DNA from: Litorimonas sp964610115
GTDB lineage: Bacteria; Pseudomonadota; Alphaproteobacteria; Caulobacterales; Maricaulaceae
Direction: 5' to 3'
NCBI GenBank assembly: GCA_964610115.1
Contig: CAZSUW010000058.1
Span: forward strand, 1 to 15,555
Length of the DNA: 15,555 bases
In this document: positions 6,751 through 14,497 of the stretch, piece after piece
Layout of the letters: each line of letters begins with the position of its first letter
Numbering within the stretch: position 1 is the stretch's first letter
Translations under genes and position numbers: made by a program
The notes under the pieces: generated by a model
The model's input: the letters and a program-made list of their open reading frames with translations, nothing else
The model's database searches: none
Told to the model about the DNA's origin: nothing

Positions 6751-8052
6751 GTGAAGCGACTAATCAAACGCTATCTGCCGACGTCGATTTTTGGCCGTTC
6801 TGCGCTTATAATCGTCCTGCCGATTGTGATCATGCAAATGATCGTTGCCTACTTCTTCTTTAATGCACATTGGGCGACGGTGACGTCAAATCTGACGGAA
6901 TCTGTGGCCGCTGATATTGCCGTGGCGACGGAGCTTTATGAACGTGACCCGTCTGTTGCAACAGCGGAAAATCTCGACGAATTATTACGACCTGACATGC
7001 AGCTTTCTGTTCGCCTAAAACCGGGTGACACCTTGCCAATAGCGCGACGGCGAAATCCATTTCGAGCCTTGGATATGTCACTAAGACGGGCTTTGACGAA
7101 TGCAGTGGAACGTCCCTTTTGGTTTGATACGACACGCTACCCCAATCACATTGATATCCGCGTTGCTGTAGACGAGGGTGTGTTGCAATTTTACGCCGCG
7201 AGGGACCGGGCCTTTGCGCCAACAGGGTTTGTTTTCATCTTTTGGCTTGTGACAGCGTCAATTCTGCTCAGTCTCGTTTCGATTGTCTTTATTCGGCGTC
7301 AGAGCCTGCCCATTCGGGAACTGGCGGATGCAGCGGACGCTTTTGGTAAAGGTCAAGATATCGGTGACTATCGCCCCCACGGTGCAGCAGAAGTCCGGCT
7401 GGCGGGGCAGAGCTTTCTGAAAATGCGTCAGCGTATTCGTCGTCACATCGAACAACGCACACTAATGCTAGCAGGGGTTAGTCATGATTTGCGTACGCCG
7501 CTGACGCGGCTGAAACTTGCCTTATCGATGGCGAAAACGCCCGAGGATATTGCTGAGATGCGGCAAGATATTGATGAAATGGATGCGATGCTGTCGGGCT
7601 ATCTGGATTTTGCTAGAGGGGCAGGAGATGGTGAGGTGACCTCGCTAAGCCTTTTATCGCTTCTAGAATATGTCGCAAAATCAGATAATTTGATTGTTCA
7701 TGGAAATGAGGATGCCTGGCTTGAAGGACGCCCAGAACAGTTGCGCCGGGCCTTAATCAATCTAATCGGCAATGCCAAAAAATATGCGAGCCCACCTGAG
7801 TTGACGTTGGATATCAGCCAGAGTCACGCCCTTATTCACGTCGATGATGATGGGCCGGGAATACCAGAAGTGCGCCGCGCCGACGTCATTCGGCCTTTCG
7901 CACGTTTGGATGCGTCACGGACGCAAAATGTAGAGGGTGTCGGACTCGGATTATCAGTGGCGCGAGATATTGCACAACTTCATGGCGGGCGATTGCTATT
8001 GGATGACTCACCTTTGGGGGGACTTCGCGCGACAATACAGTTGCCGCTTTAG
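6751..8052 (+). CDS. EnvZ-like sensor histidine kinase
   Basis: Inner-membrane sensor kinase expected to phosphorylate the regulator encoded just upstream. The 433 residues show: TM1 at about 15-37; a periplasmic domain at about 38-158 with no recognisable ligand-binding fold; TM2 at about 159-181; a HAMP linker at about 182-235; a HisKA dimerisation domain with phosphorylated His245 in VSHDLRTPL; and a HATPase domain with N-box NLIGNAKKY (Asn341), G1 box DDDGPGIP (near 365-372), the F-box region RPFARLD and G2 box GVGLGLSVA (near 396). The start is GTG, 6 bp after the regulator's stop, with no clear Shine-Dalgarno, which suggests coupled translation. The 3' end overlaps the convergent proC gene by 4 bp. 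The stimulus cannot be inferred. Confidence 0.93.
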   Translation: MKRLIKRYLPTSIFGRSALIIVLPIVIMQMIVAYFFFNAHWATVTSNLTESVAADIAVATELYERDPSVATAENLDELLRPDMQLSVRLKPGDTLPIARRRNPFRALDMSLRRALTNAVERPFWFDTTRYPNHIDIRVAVDEGVLQFYAARDRAFAPTGFVFIFWLVTASILLSLVSIVFIRRQSLPIRELADAADAFGKGQDIGDYRPHGAAEVRLAGQSFLKMRQRIRRHIEQRTLMLAGVSHDLRTPLTRLKLALSMAKTPEDIAEMRQDIDEMDAMLSGYLDFARGAGDGEVTSLSLLSLLEYVAKSDNLIVHGNEDAWLEGRPEQLRRALINLIGNAKKYASPPELTLDISQSHALIHVDDDGPGIPEVRRADVIRPFARLDASRTQNVEGVGLGLSVARDIAQLHGGRLLLDDSPLGGLRATIQLPL

Positions 8053-8858
8053 CCCGAAAGATACCGAGAGCGTTCCATAGCCGCCCGTGTGGCTTCGCGC
8101 ATTAAAGGCCCTAAGCCTTTTTCGGCCATGAGTACGTCAAGAGCTGCTTGCGTCGTCCCGCCAGGACTTGTCACAGCCGTTCGGAGTTCCGTGGGGTTTC
8201 GTTCCGATGATCCTAATAACGCACTGGCCCCAATGACGGTCTGTTGGGCGAGCGCGGCAGCGGTTTCAGCGTCGAGACCAAGGTTGCGTCCCGCGGCTTC
8301 TAAGGTTTCGACTAGGTAAAAGACATAAGCGGGGCCCGATCCGCTAATGGCTGTGACGGCATTGATTTTTTCATCTGTGTCAACGCGAACAACGGCTCCG
8401 CTGGCGGCGAGAAGGGTTTCGGCCCGCGCTAAGATGGCGTCTTCTAAGTCGGGGGCGGCGACATAGGCACTAATACCCTGTCCGATAGAGGCTGGGGTGT
8501 TGGGCATAGCCCGAACGATATGCGCTTGCGGGAACAGAGTTTGAAGGTGGGTTAAGGGAACGCCTGCCATTATCGAGATAATCAAGACACCAGGTGGTAA
8601 ATTGGCCGCTAAGTCACGAGATACTGATGAAAGCAGTTGTGGCTTAATGGACAGCATAACCGTCTCGATTGTTTTCGGGATATCGTCGGGTTGAGATAAA
8701 TGTTTCGCACCGCGCTCTATGGCGAAAACGGCCTCTACACCCGGTGAGGGGTCCAAAACGGCTAGGTTCCGCGGCGTTATCAGCTTGCTTTTAAGCCAGC
8801 CAGAGAGAAGGGCGCCGCCCATATTCCCTGCACCAATGATAAGATGTGATAGCGCCAT
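8049..8858 (-). CDS. proC: Pyrroline-5-carboxylate reductase
   Basis: Catalyses the last step of proline synthesis, NAD(P)H-dependent reduction of 1-pyrroline-5-carboxylate; cytosolic. The 269-residue length is normal. The N-terminal Rossmann motif is LIIGAGNMGGALLSGW (about 6-21), VMLSIKPQ lies near 68 and RAMPNTPASIGQG near 117. SGSGPAYVFYLVE lies near 173, and the P5CR signature near the C-terminus reads ELRTAVTSPGGTTQAAL. It starts 9 bp after the ybjN-like gene's stop and is probably co-transcribed with it, an arrangement I know from other Alphaproteobacteria. Its stop codon lies inside the last 4 bp of the convergent kinase gene, so no terminator can lie between them. Confidence 0.96.
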   Translation of the reverse strand: MALSHLIIGAGNMGGALLSGWLKSKLITPRNLAVLDPSPGVEAVFAIERGAKHLSQPDDIPKTIETVMLSIKPQLLSSVSRDLAANLPPGVLIISIMAGVPLTHLQTLFPQAHIVRAMPNTPASIGQGISAYVAAPDLEDAILARAETLLAASGAVVRVDTDEKINAVTAISGSGPAYVFYLVETLEAAGRNLGLDAETAAALAQQTVIGASALLGSSERNPTELRTAVTSPGGTTQAALDVLMAEKGLGPLMREATRAAMERSRYLSG

Positions 8859-8867
8859 GCGCTTTGC

Positions 8868-9401
8868 TTAGCGCTGTGCGGCGAAGTCTACAAGCGCTTC
8901 GGCAACAGCGTCTTCTGGCGATTTTCCGGCCCAGATTACATATTGCGCGGCAGGATAGCCTTTTTCTGCAGCATCTAAAGCTTGTGCCGTAACATCCATT
9001 GCTTGGTCTGTCGAAAGCGTGGCGCCGCCCTTTAGGGAAATGGCGTGACGATAGACTAAGCCTTTCGTGCTATTCCACAGGTCAAAATGACCCGCGATGA
9101 GGCGTTCATTTAACAGACTCAACAATCGACAGATTTCATCAGTCCGTCCCCCCGGAATGCGCCCGTCAAAGAGGATAAAGAGTGCGAGGTTCTCATCTGC
9201 CGGATTCCAACTTAACGACAGTTCGAAATTGCAATGCACGCCATGCAATTCCACGTGCAGGCTGTTCAAATCCTCACGTTCAAAGCGATAGCCTTCCGCG
9301 GTTGCGATGCGTGAAAATGTATCAATAGGATTCGGCCGAATAGCGCTAGCCGTGCTGAGACGGGGCATGGGCCGAATGGGGTTTTCGTGGGCGATAGCCA
9401 T
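8868..9401 (-). CDS. YbjN domain-containing protein
   Basis: Cytosolic protein of the YbjN family, whose fold resembles type III secretion chaperones; its molecular role in Alphaproteobacteria is not settled. The product is 177 residues from the chosen start. The family core runs from about residue 22 to 160: NPIDTFSRIATAEGYRFERE, then an NFELSLSWNPADENLALFI strand pair, RTDEICRLLSLLNERLIAGHFDLW, and VYRHAISLKGGATLS. The frame continues to 9455, but the ATG at 9401 is preferred because AGGA lies 6 nt upstream (minus strand, 9411-9408), while the extra 18 residues are basic and unlike the family. First gene of the pair with proC, 9 bp apart. A perfect dyad about 90 bp upstream may control it. 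Confidence 0.88.
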   Translation of the reverse strand: MAIAHENPIRPMPRLSTASAIRPNPIDTFSRIATAEGYRFEREDLNSLHVELHGVHCNFELSLSWNPADENLALFILFDGRIPGGRTDEICRLLSLLNERLIAGHFDLWNSTKGLVYRHAISLKGGATLSTDQAMDVTAQALDAAEKGYPAAQYVIWAGKSPEDAVAEALVDFAAQR

Positions 9402-9488
9402 GGAAGGTCCTGCGAATCTTACAGTAATCGCTAAGACTTTGGAGCGGCGTGACAAGCGCTTAGGCGAAAAGCGGTGTGAGTAACCGAA

Positions 9489-9506
9489 TTAATGTGGGGA
9501 CATTAA
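9489..9506. promoter_or_regulatory. Perfect 18-bp dyad between gst and the ybjN-like gene
   Basis: TTAATGT-GGGG-ACATTAA: two perfect 7-bp arms around a 4-bp centre. It lies 15 bp past the stop of the glutathione S-transferase gene and 87 bp before the start of the ybjN-like gene. No T-run follows on the minus strand, so it is a poor intrinsic terminator; an AT-rich dyad of this size is more typical of a repressor or activator site. I cannot name the protein. Confidence 0.5.
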
Positions 9507-9521
9507 CGAATGGGTACGTGC

Positions 9522-10145
9522 CTAAGCCGCTTCTATCCAGACCTGATGTTTCTCCATGATCCGCTGAAAACGTGGAAGAGAGACCATGTGATTGAGCCAA
9601 TGCTGTAAGGTTGGCGGGGCGGCTGCAGACCACCATTGCGGCTCAGTATTCGCGAATTGTCGGACAAAAGGGAAGGTTGCCACGTCCAGATAACCAGGCT
9701 GCTCTGGGCTATGCAGAAAATTCTGAGTGTTTAGTGGGGCCGTGAAATCGTGCAGGGCCATGAAGGCAGCGGTCCTTTGCGTTTCGTCGACATCACCGCG
9801 TTTGGCTTTATCATTATAGCGACTGGCATATTTGTAGCGGTCCAAAGCGTCTTTGAAATCCGCGAGAAAGGCCTCTGCTCGCTCTCGCGCGCCGGCTTGC
9901 CGCCAGTTTTCAGGATCGTGTTTTGCTAATGCCCAGTCCATTATATCGAGGCTTTCTTCTAGGATTTCATCATTCGATAAAACCAGAACAGGTACGGTGC
10001 CTTTGGGTGAGGCCTTTAGCATCGCTGTGGGTTTAGCGGATAGCTTGACTTCGCGATGCTCTAGGGAAATTTGCGCCGCATCTAGCGCCATTCTCGCGCG
10101 CATGGCGAATGGACAGCGTCGGAAGCTGTACAAAATGGGTGTCAT
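9522..10145 (-). CDS. Glutathione S-transferase family protein
   Basis: Thioredoxin-fold plus all-helical protein expected to bind glutathione; cytosolic. Its 207 residues divide into an N-terminal GST domain at about 1-78 and a C-terminal helical domain at about 85-205. The active-site segment is RRCPFAMRARMAL, so a catalytic cysteine (Cys11) followed by Pro is present, as in omega- or Grx2-like enzymes that work by thiol transfer rather than by the Tyr/Ser mechanism. The cis-Pro segment is KGTVPVLVL (near 48) and the glutathione-contacting ILEESLDIMDWA follows. The start ATG shares 4 bp (ATGA) with the stop of trhO, so translation is probably coupled. The substrate is unknown; a glutaredoxin-like or reductive-conjugation role is inference. 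Confidence 0.9.
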   Translation of the reverse strand: MTPILYSFRRCPFAMRARMALDAAQISLEHREVKLSAKPTAMLKASPKGTVPVLVLSNDEILEESLDIMDWALAKHDPENWRQAGARERAEAFLADFKDALDRYKYASRYNDKAKRGDVDETQRTAAFMALHDFTAPLNTQNFLHSPEQPGYLDVATFPFVRQFANTEPQWWSAAAPPTLQHWLNHMVSLPRFQRIMEKHQVWIEAA

Positions 10146-11047
10146 GCTTTTCGGGCGAGATGTTTTTCGCCGCGGGATTGCGCGAGTTCAATCTGCTTTT
10201 GCCGTTCTGCGTGTCTTTGCCGATTAACCTCAAGGTCAGCACAGGATGGACAGCGCACCCCCGGTTCGTAGTTTGGTGATTGTCGATCGTCTTCTGAAAT
10301 GGGCATGCGACAGGCATGGCAAAGGACCCAATCCGTTTCTTCCAGACCATGTGAGACGGCAACGCGGTTGTCGAAGACAAAGCAATCGCCTTTCCATAGG
10401 CTTTCATCCGGCTTTTGCGTTTCAAGGTATTTTAGGATGCCGCCCTTTAAATGCAGCACTTCGTCAAAGCCTTCTGAAAGCATGTAAGACGAGGCTTTTT
10501 CACAGCGTATCCCGCCTGTGCAGAACATAGCGACGCGCTTACCCTTCAGGGCCTCTTTATTTGCCGCGACCCAGTCCGGAAATTCTCGAAAGCTCTTGGT
10601 TTTTGGATCAATAGCGCCCTTAAACGTGCCGAGTCCGACCTCGTAATCATTCCGCGTGTCTATAACGACCGTGTCGGGGTCTTCTAAAACGTCATTCCAA
10701 TTTTCGGGCGCAATATACGTTCCTACAGATTGGGTTGGGTCTACGCCGTTCACCCCTAAGGTGACGATTTCGGACTTAAGGCGCACCTTATAGCGAAGGA
10801 ATGGCATCTCTTCGGCGTGGCTATACTTCACATCAAGGTCACAAAACCGCTTATCGGCTTTCAAGTGCCCTATCATTTGGTCCAAAGCCTCGGCTTTGGC
10901 AGCGATAGTCCCGTTAAGGCCTTCATTGGCGATAAGAAGTGTGCCTTTAACGCCAAGCGCCTCTCCGGTCGCCGTGAGTGTCTCTTTCAGAGACGCAAGA
11001 TCTTCCACGGTGACAAATTTATATAGGGCAGCAATCCGTACGCTCAT
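10142..11047 (-). CDS. trhO: Oxygen-dependent tRNA uridine(34) hydroxylase
   Basis: Rhodanese-like enzyme (older name YceA) known to make 5-hydroxyuridine at wobble position 34 of certain tRNAs using O2. The 301 residues comprise an acylphosphatase-like N-terminal domain at about 1-95 (LLIANEGLNGTIA, MPFLRYKVRLKSEIVTLG), a rhodanese domain at about 115-215 (VVIDTRNDYEVGLGTFKGAI, active-site FCTGGIRCEKAS with Cys176 and Cys182), and a C-terminal part with CHAC (243-246) and CPSC (266-269) that looks like a metal-binding ribbon, followed by a basic tail. The frame extends to a TTG at 11083; the ATG at 11047 is preferred because that TTG has no ribosome binding site and conserved sequence starts at IAALYKF. 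It lies 45 bp after the lipoprotein gene and overlaps gst by 4 bp. Confidence 0.94.
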   Translation of the reverse strand: MSVRIAALYKFVTVEDLASLKETLTATGEALGVKGTLLIANEGLNGTIAAKAEALDQMIGHLKADKRFCDLDVKYSHAEEMPFLRYKVRLKSEIVTLGVNGVDPTQSVGTYIAPENWNDVLEDPDTVVIDTRNDYEVGLGTFKGAIDPKTKSFREFPDWVAANKEALKGKRVAMFCTGGIRCEKASSYMLSEGFDEVLHLKGGILKYLETQKPDESLWKGDCFVFDNRVAVSHGLEETDWVLCHACRMPISEDDRQSPNYEPGVRCPSCADLEVNRQRHAERQKQIELAQSRGEKHLARKA

Positions 11048-11092
11048 AGCCAGCCCGCTAATCGCGTAGAAGGTTAGGATCAACCATCGCTA

Positions 11093-11563
11093 TCAGCCAT
11101 CGTCGGTTGAGGCCTCTCCGCCTTCGGCCAAGTCGATCAGATATTCGGTCAGATTTGTTGCGTTCAAAAAAGACATGATCTGACTGGGAAGGTTTTGACG
11201 CTCCAACCAGTCGGTCAGTGTTTCACTTATGAAATCCGGATCATTACAAGTTTTCGCCAAAAGTCGCAGGTCGCGCGTGCCTTGACCGTTTTTCAATTCG
11301 TCTTCCAAATCACTGAGTGAACGTCGCAGAGAAAGAAGCGTCAGCGGGCCGGGTGTATCACCGGCCACATAAGCAGCACCCGCCTTGCGGAGCGCGCGAA
11401 AGGATTTTGCGGTTCGGGTTTCAATCCGATCAAGGGCGCGTTCGGCGCGGGGCTCAATCCACTCGCTCGTGCAGATCCTGGCTGGATCAGGCGTGCTGGC
11501 ACAACCTGTCAGAAGTAAAGCGCCACCAAGTAACCCACAGAGTGAGGTTCTTTTTGCAAACAT
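11093..11563 (-). CDS. Small predicted lipoprotein, unknown function
   Basis: The 156-residue product has a signal peptide (LCGLLGGALLLTGC) with lipobox LTGC, predicting lipidation at Cys21. The mature part is mostly helical, starts ASTPDPARICTSEWIEPRAERALDRIE, and holds two further cysteines near 31 and 106 that could form a disulfide in the periplasm. The C-terminal half (ETLTDWLERQNLPSQIMSFL, then LTEYLIDLAEGG) is amphipathic. I recognise it only as a conserved-looking alphaproteobacterial hypothetical and cannot assign a role. AGGAG lies 8 nt before the ATG at 11563, a well-supported start. First gene of a probable operon with trhO and gst, divergent from the TPR-like protein gene. Confidence 0.82.
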   Translation of the reverse strand: MFAKRTSLCGLLGGALLLTGCASTPDPARICTSEWIEPRAERALDRIETRTAKSFRALRKAGAAYVAGDTPGPLTLLSLRRSLSDLEDELKNGQGTRDLRLLAKTCNDPDFISETLTDWLERQNLPSQIMSFLNATNLTEYLIDLAEGGEASTDDG

Positions 11564-11658
11564 GCCGCTGTCTCCTGTCCAAATTCTAAAGACGACTATT
11601 CACTGCATTGCCGTTTTAAGGCAAGGCCGCTAAGTATTGGCACGATAGAAAGGTATGA

Positions 11659-13290
11659 ATGGCGCAAGCGCAAGATATTTCGTCCGTTACTGGCGAGCTG
11701 ACTTCCGAGGAAGTCACTCAGATACGTGAACAATTAGAGCGTATTCTCTCATCAACTTTGTTCAATGGAACACGACGGATGAAACGCTTTTTGCGTTACA
11801 TTACCGAGCAGACTTTGTTGGGTCAGGGGGATCGGCTTAAGGGTTATTCAATCGGATTGGAGGTTTTTGATCGCTCGGATGATTTTGATCCGCAAGCTGA
11901 TACCATTGTTCGCGTTCAAGCTGGGCAATTAAGGCGACGTCTTGATCTTTATTACGCGACTCACGGGCAAGATGATCTGGTTCGTCTAACCGTGCCTAAA
12001 GGGGGGTATGCGCCTCGCTTTGAATTTCGGAAGTCCTCTCAACGTAAATCGCTTCGTCAAACGCCCATGCTGGCCCTTTTGGAAGGAAGCCAAGAGACAT
12101 CTCGTCCTGGTGTTGTCGTACTGACATTTGATGACCTGACCCCAAGCAAAGAAGCCGACTTTTTCGCGGAAGGTCTAACAGCGGAACTTGTCGGGGACCT
12201 TGTTCAGTTCAGACATTTACGTATCATTGCTGTTCGTCCAACAGTTTCGGCACGTACGCCAAGCATGTCCGTCGAAGATATTGGCAAAAAATTTGATGCG
12301 CTGTTTGTACTGTCGGGCAGTGTAAGGCGCGCCGGCAGTCTCTTCCGTGTGGTCGTTAACTTGATCAGTACTGAGACAGGAGAAATCCTGTTTCAAAAAA
12401 CGTTTGATCGGCAATACACGCCGGAGAATCTTTTCGAAATTCAGGAGAATATTGCCTCAAACGTTGCGGCCTGCATCGCGGCGCCGTTCGGTCACATTAA
12501 TCGATATAACTGGCGTCAGCGCAAAGGTCAGAGAGATTGCGTGTCTGCAAATGAGGCCGTCTTGCAATATTACGCGATGAACCTGACGGCAAACTTATCG
12601 GAAGCAGAAAGCCTTTTGGCTAAAGTGGAAGAGATTACGCGTAAAAATAAAAACTTCTCATCAGGGTTTGCTATACGTGGATTGTTGCACGTCTATCTAT
12701 GTACGCAGTGCATTCCGCCGAGCGATAAAAGCGATGGCTTACATAAGGCGCAAGCCATGGCCAATCAGGCCTTAAAACTTGATCCCATAAATTCCATGGC
12801 TCACTTTGCGGCCTATCAGGTGCGGTATCATGAGAGCCGGATGGACCAGGCTCAGGCTCACGCACAGCGGGCAATGGCTCTGAATCCAAATGATTATTCG
12901 ATGCTACAATATTTTGCCCTAACGCACTCTCTGCGCGGGAATAATGCGGACTCAAAGGCGTTTGATGCGGCGTCTCGCCGATTAATCGCGACAACGCCCC
13001 CTTGGTTTGAAGCTTCAAGATTGTGTCGCTTGCTGTCTGACCGTGATTTTGAAGAAGCGGCGGATTTGGATGTGCAGCAGAATGATAGTGTTGCGCTGTG
13101 GTTTCTCAAACTTGCGGCCTTAGGTCATCTCGGGCGCCAGGAAGAAGGTATGACTTTTTTCGCGCGCATGAATGAGGGAAAGACAGTGTCAATTCAGGAT
13201 TGGTGGGAAACCTTGAGCGTCTGGCACCCGGTCTCGCATTTTGCGGACATCATAAAGACGGGCTGGCGCAATGTGGGGCTTGACATTTAG
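11659..13290 (+). CDS. Regulator-like protein: wHTH-like N-terminus, FlgO/TolB-like middle, TPR-like C-terminus
   Basis: Function unknown; probably a cytosolic regulatory protein. The 543 residues have no signal peptide and no transmembrane helix. Residues about 20-122 match a domain frequent at the N-terminus of multi-domain signalling proteins (RMKRFLRYITEQTL, RLKGYSIGLEVFDR, then FDPQADTIVRVQAGQLRRRL and LTVPKGGYAPRF); the last part looks like the wing of an OmpR-type winged helix. Residues about 150-275 form a FlgO/TolB-N-like alpha/beta domain (FFAEGLTAELVGDLVQF, FVLSGSVRRAGSLFRVVVNL). Residues about 295-520 are helical with TPR-like pairs, clearest at AQAMANQALKLDP and AQAHAQRAMALNPND. 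Relatives often carry an adenylate cyclase domain or a membrane helix; neither is present here. GAAAGG lies just before the ATG. Single-gene unit divergent from the lipoprotein-trhO-gst operon. Confidence 0.85.
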   Translation: MAQAQDISSVTGELTSEEVTQIREQLERILSSTLFNGTRRMKRFLRYITEQTLLGQGDRLKGYSIGLEVFDRSDDFDPQADTIVRVQAGQLRRRLDLYYATHGQDDLVRLTVPKGGYAPRFEFRKSSQRKSLRQTPMLALLEGSQETSRPGVVVLTFDDLTPSKEADFFAEGLTAELVGDLVQFRHLRIIAVRPTVSARTPSMSVEDIGKKFDALFVLSGSVRRAGSLFRVVVNLISTETGEILFQKTFDRQYTPENLFEIQENIASNVAACIAAPFGHINRYNWRQRKGQRDCVSANEAVLQYYAMNLTANLSEAESLLAKVEEITRKNKNFSSGFAIRGLLHVYLCTQCIPPSDKSDGLHKAQAMANQALKLDPINSMAHFAAYQVRYHESRMDQAQAHAQRAMALNPNDYSMLQYFALTHSLRGNNADSKAFDAASRRLIATTPPWFEASRLCRLLSDRDFEEAADLDVQQNDSVALWFLKLAALGHLGRQEEGMTFFARMNEGKTVSIQDWWETLSVWHPVSHFADIIKTGWRNVGLDI

Positions 13291-13309
13291 CGCTCAACGC
13301 GGCCAAGGC

Positions 13310-13323
13310 TGATAACGCTATCA
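13310..13323. promoter_or_regulatory. LacI-family-type operator
   Basis: TGATAACGCTATCA: a 14-bp near-palindrome (6 of 7 symmetric pairs) with a central CG, the form typical of operators bound by LacI/GalR-family repressors. It is 46 bp upstream of the oxidoreductase ATG. A TATCAT (13319-13324) overlaps its right half and could be a -10 element, which would let a repressor block the promoter, though I see no good -35 at the right spacing. No lacI-family gene is in the window. Confidence 0.6.
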
Positions 13324-13369
13324 TTCAAGGCGCCCTGAGACTAAGAGGCGTGAAGCGTTTAGGGGAAAA

Positions 13370-14497
13370 ATGGCGTATAAACCGCTCAAAATGGGTATGG
13401 TTGGCGGCGGTCAAGGCGCTTTTATCGGGGCCGTCCATCGGCTCGCGGCACGCCTTGATGATCAGATTGATCTCGTCTGTGGTGCGTTTTCGCGTGATGT
13501 TGAAAATACGAAAGCGACGGGTGCTGCGCTTGGTCTCGATCCCAATCGATGCTATGCGAGTTTCGAAGCGATGATGCAGGTGGAAGCGGCCTTACCTGCG
13601 GATGAGCGCATGGATTTTGTCGCTATCGTTACGCCGAACCATATGCACTTCCCCGTGGCCAAGGCAGCGTTAGAAGCGGGCTTTCACGTTTTGTCAGACA
13701 AGCCAGCTACGCTGACATTGGCTGAAGCGGAAGACCTAGCGGCCGTGTTGCAGACCAAGCCCACTCTCGCTTATGGCCTAACACATACTTATCTCGGCCA
13801 TCCCATGGTGCGGGAAATGCAGGCTGTCATTTCAAGTGGCGGTATTGGGGACGTGCGCAAGGTTTTCGTTGAATATATTCAGGGATGGCTAGCAGAGCCC
13901 GTTGAGGGCAAGCAAGCCGACTGGCGGACAGACCCGGCGCGGTCTGGTGCGGCCGGCGCAATCGGGGATATTGGCACTCATGCCCATAATCTGGCGGAAT
14001 TCGTGACCGGACAGACTATTGATAGCGTTGCGGCAGACTTAACGGCCTTTGTACCGGGACGTCGTCTTGATGATGATGGCTCAGCACTATTTCGCATGAG
14101 CGGTGGAGCGAAAGGTGTATTATCCGCAAGCCAGATATGTGTTGGAAAAGAGAACACGCTGACGATCCGTGTTTACGGCGAAACGGGCGGGCTAGAATGG
14201 AATCAAGAAGAGCCAAACACGGTGATCCGTACCTATTTGGATAAGCCCACAGAGATTTTACGGGCGGCAACGCCGTTCTTGCACGAGACCACATCGGCTT
14301 GGTTCCGCACGCCGGCTGGCCACCCGGAAGGCTATATTGAGGCCTTCGCCAATATCTATCTGGAGTTTGCAGAGGCTGTGCGCTCCGGTGGCGGCGTGAG
14401 CGCAGGCATAGACGGCGCACTGCGCGGCATGGCTTTCATCGACGCCATGGTTGAAAGCTCCAACAACGACGCTGCCTGGACGGAGATTTCGGTATGA
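13370..14497 (+). CDS. Gfo/Idh/MocA family oxidoreductase
   Basis: NAD(P)-dependent dehydrogenase of the Gfo/Idh/MocA family, which oxidises sugars, polyols or their derivatives; cytosolic. The 375 residues have an N-terminal Rossmann domain (MGMVGGGQGAFIGAVHRLA, about 8-26; AIVTPNHMHFPVAKAALEAGFHVLSDKP, with Lys111 of the DKP motif as the expected catalytic lysine) and a C-terminal alpha/beta domain. In the latter, GDIGTHAHNLAEF holds the expected Asp200 and His204. AGGGG lies just before the ATG at 13370. The stop overlaps the start of the next gene (ATGA), so the two are co-translated. The substrate cannot be read from sequence; the pairing with a sugar isomerase/epimerase and a LacI-type operator points to catabolism of a sugar, glycoside or inositol-like compound. 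Confidence 0.92.
   Translation: MAYKPLKMGMVGGGQGAFIGAVHRLAARLDDQIDLVCGAFSRDVENTKATGAALGLDPNRCYASFEAMMQVEAALPADERMDFVAIVTPNHMHFPVAKAALEAGFHVLSDKPATLTLAEAEDLAAVLQTKPTLAYGLTHTYLGHPMVREMQAVISSGGIGDVRKVFVEYIQGWLAEPVEGKQADWRTDPARSGAAGAIGDIGTHAHNLAEFVTGQTIDSVAADLTAFVPGRRLDDDGSALFRMSGGAKGVLSASQICVGKENTLTIRVYGETGGLEWNQEEPNTVIRTYLDKPTEILRAATPFLHETTSAWFRTPAGHPEGYIEAFANIYLEFAEAVRSGGGVSAGIDGALRGMAFIDAMVESSNNDAAWTEISV

Noticed and set aside
9402..9455. Upstream start adding 18 residues to the YbjN-like protein
   Set aside because: AGGA with good spacing supports the ATG at 9401, and the added residues are basic and non-conserved.
11048..11083. TTG start adding 12 residues to TrhO
   Set aside because: No ribosome binding site precedes it, and the ATG at 11047 lies directly before the conserved N-terminus.
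11608..11624. Inverted repeat TTGCC-GTTTTAA-GGCAA in the gap between the lipoprotein and TPR-like genes
   Set aside because: Only 5 bp per arm, so chance is likely. It also supplies possible -35 hexamers on both strands, but none has a convincing -10 partner.
13280..13285. Perfect TTGACA at the end of the TPR-like gene as -35 of the oxidoreductase operon
   Set aside because: No -10-like hexamer lies 16-18 bp downstream; GATAAC and TATCAT are too far away.
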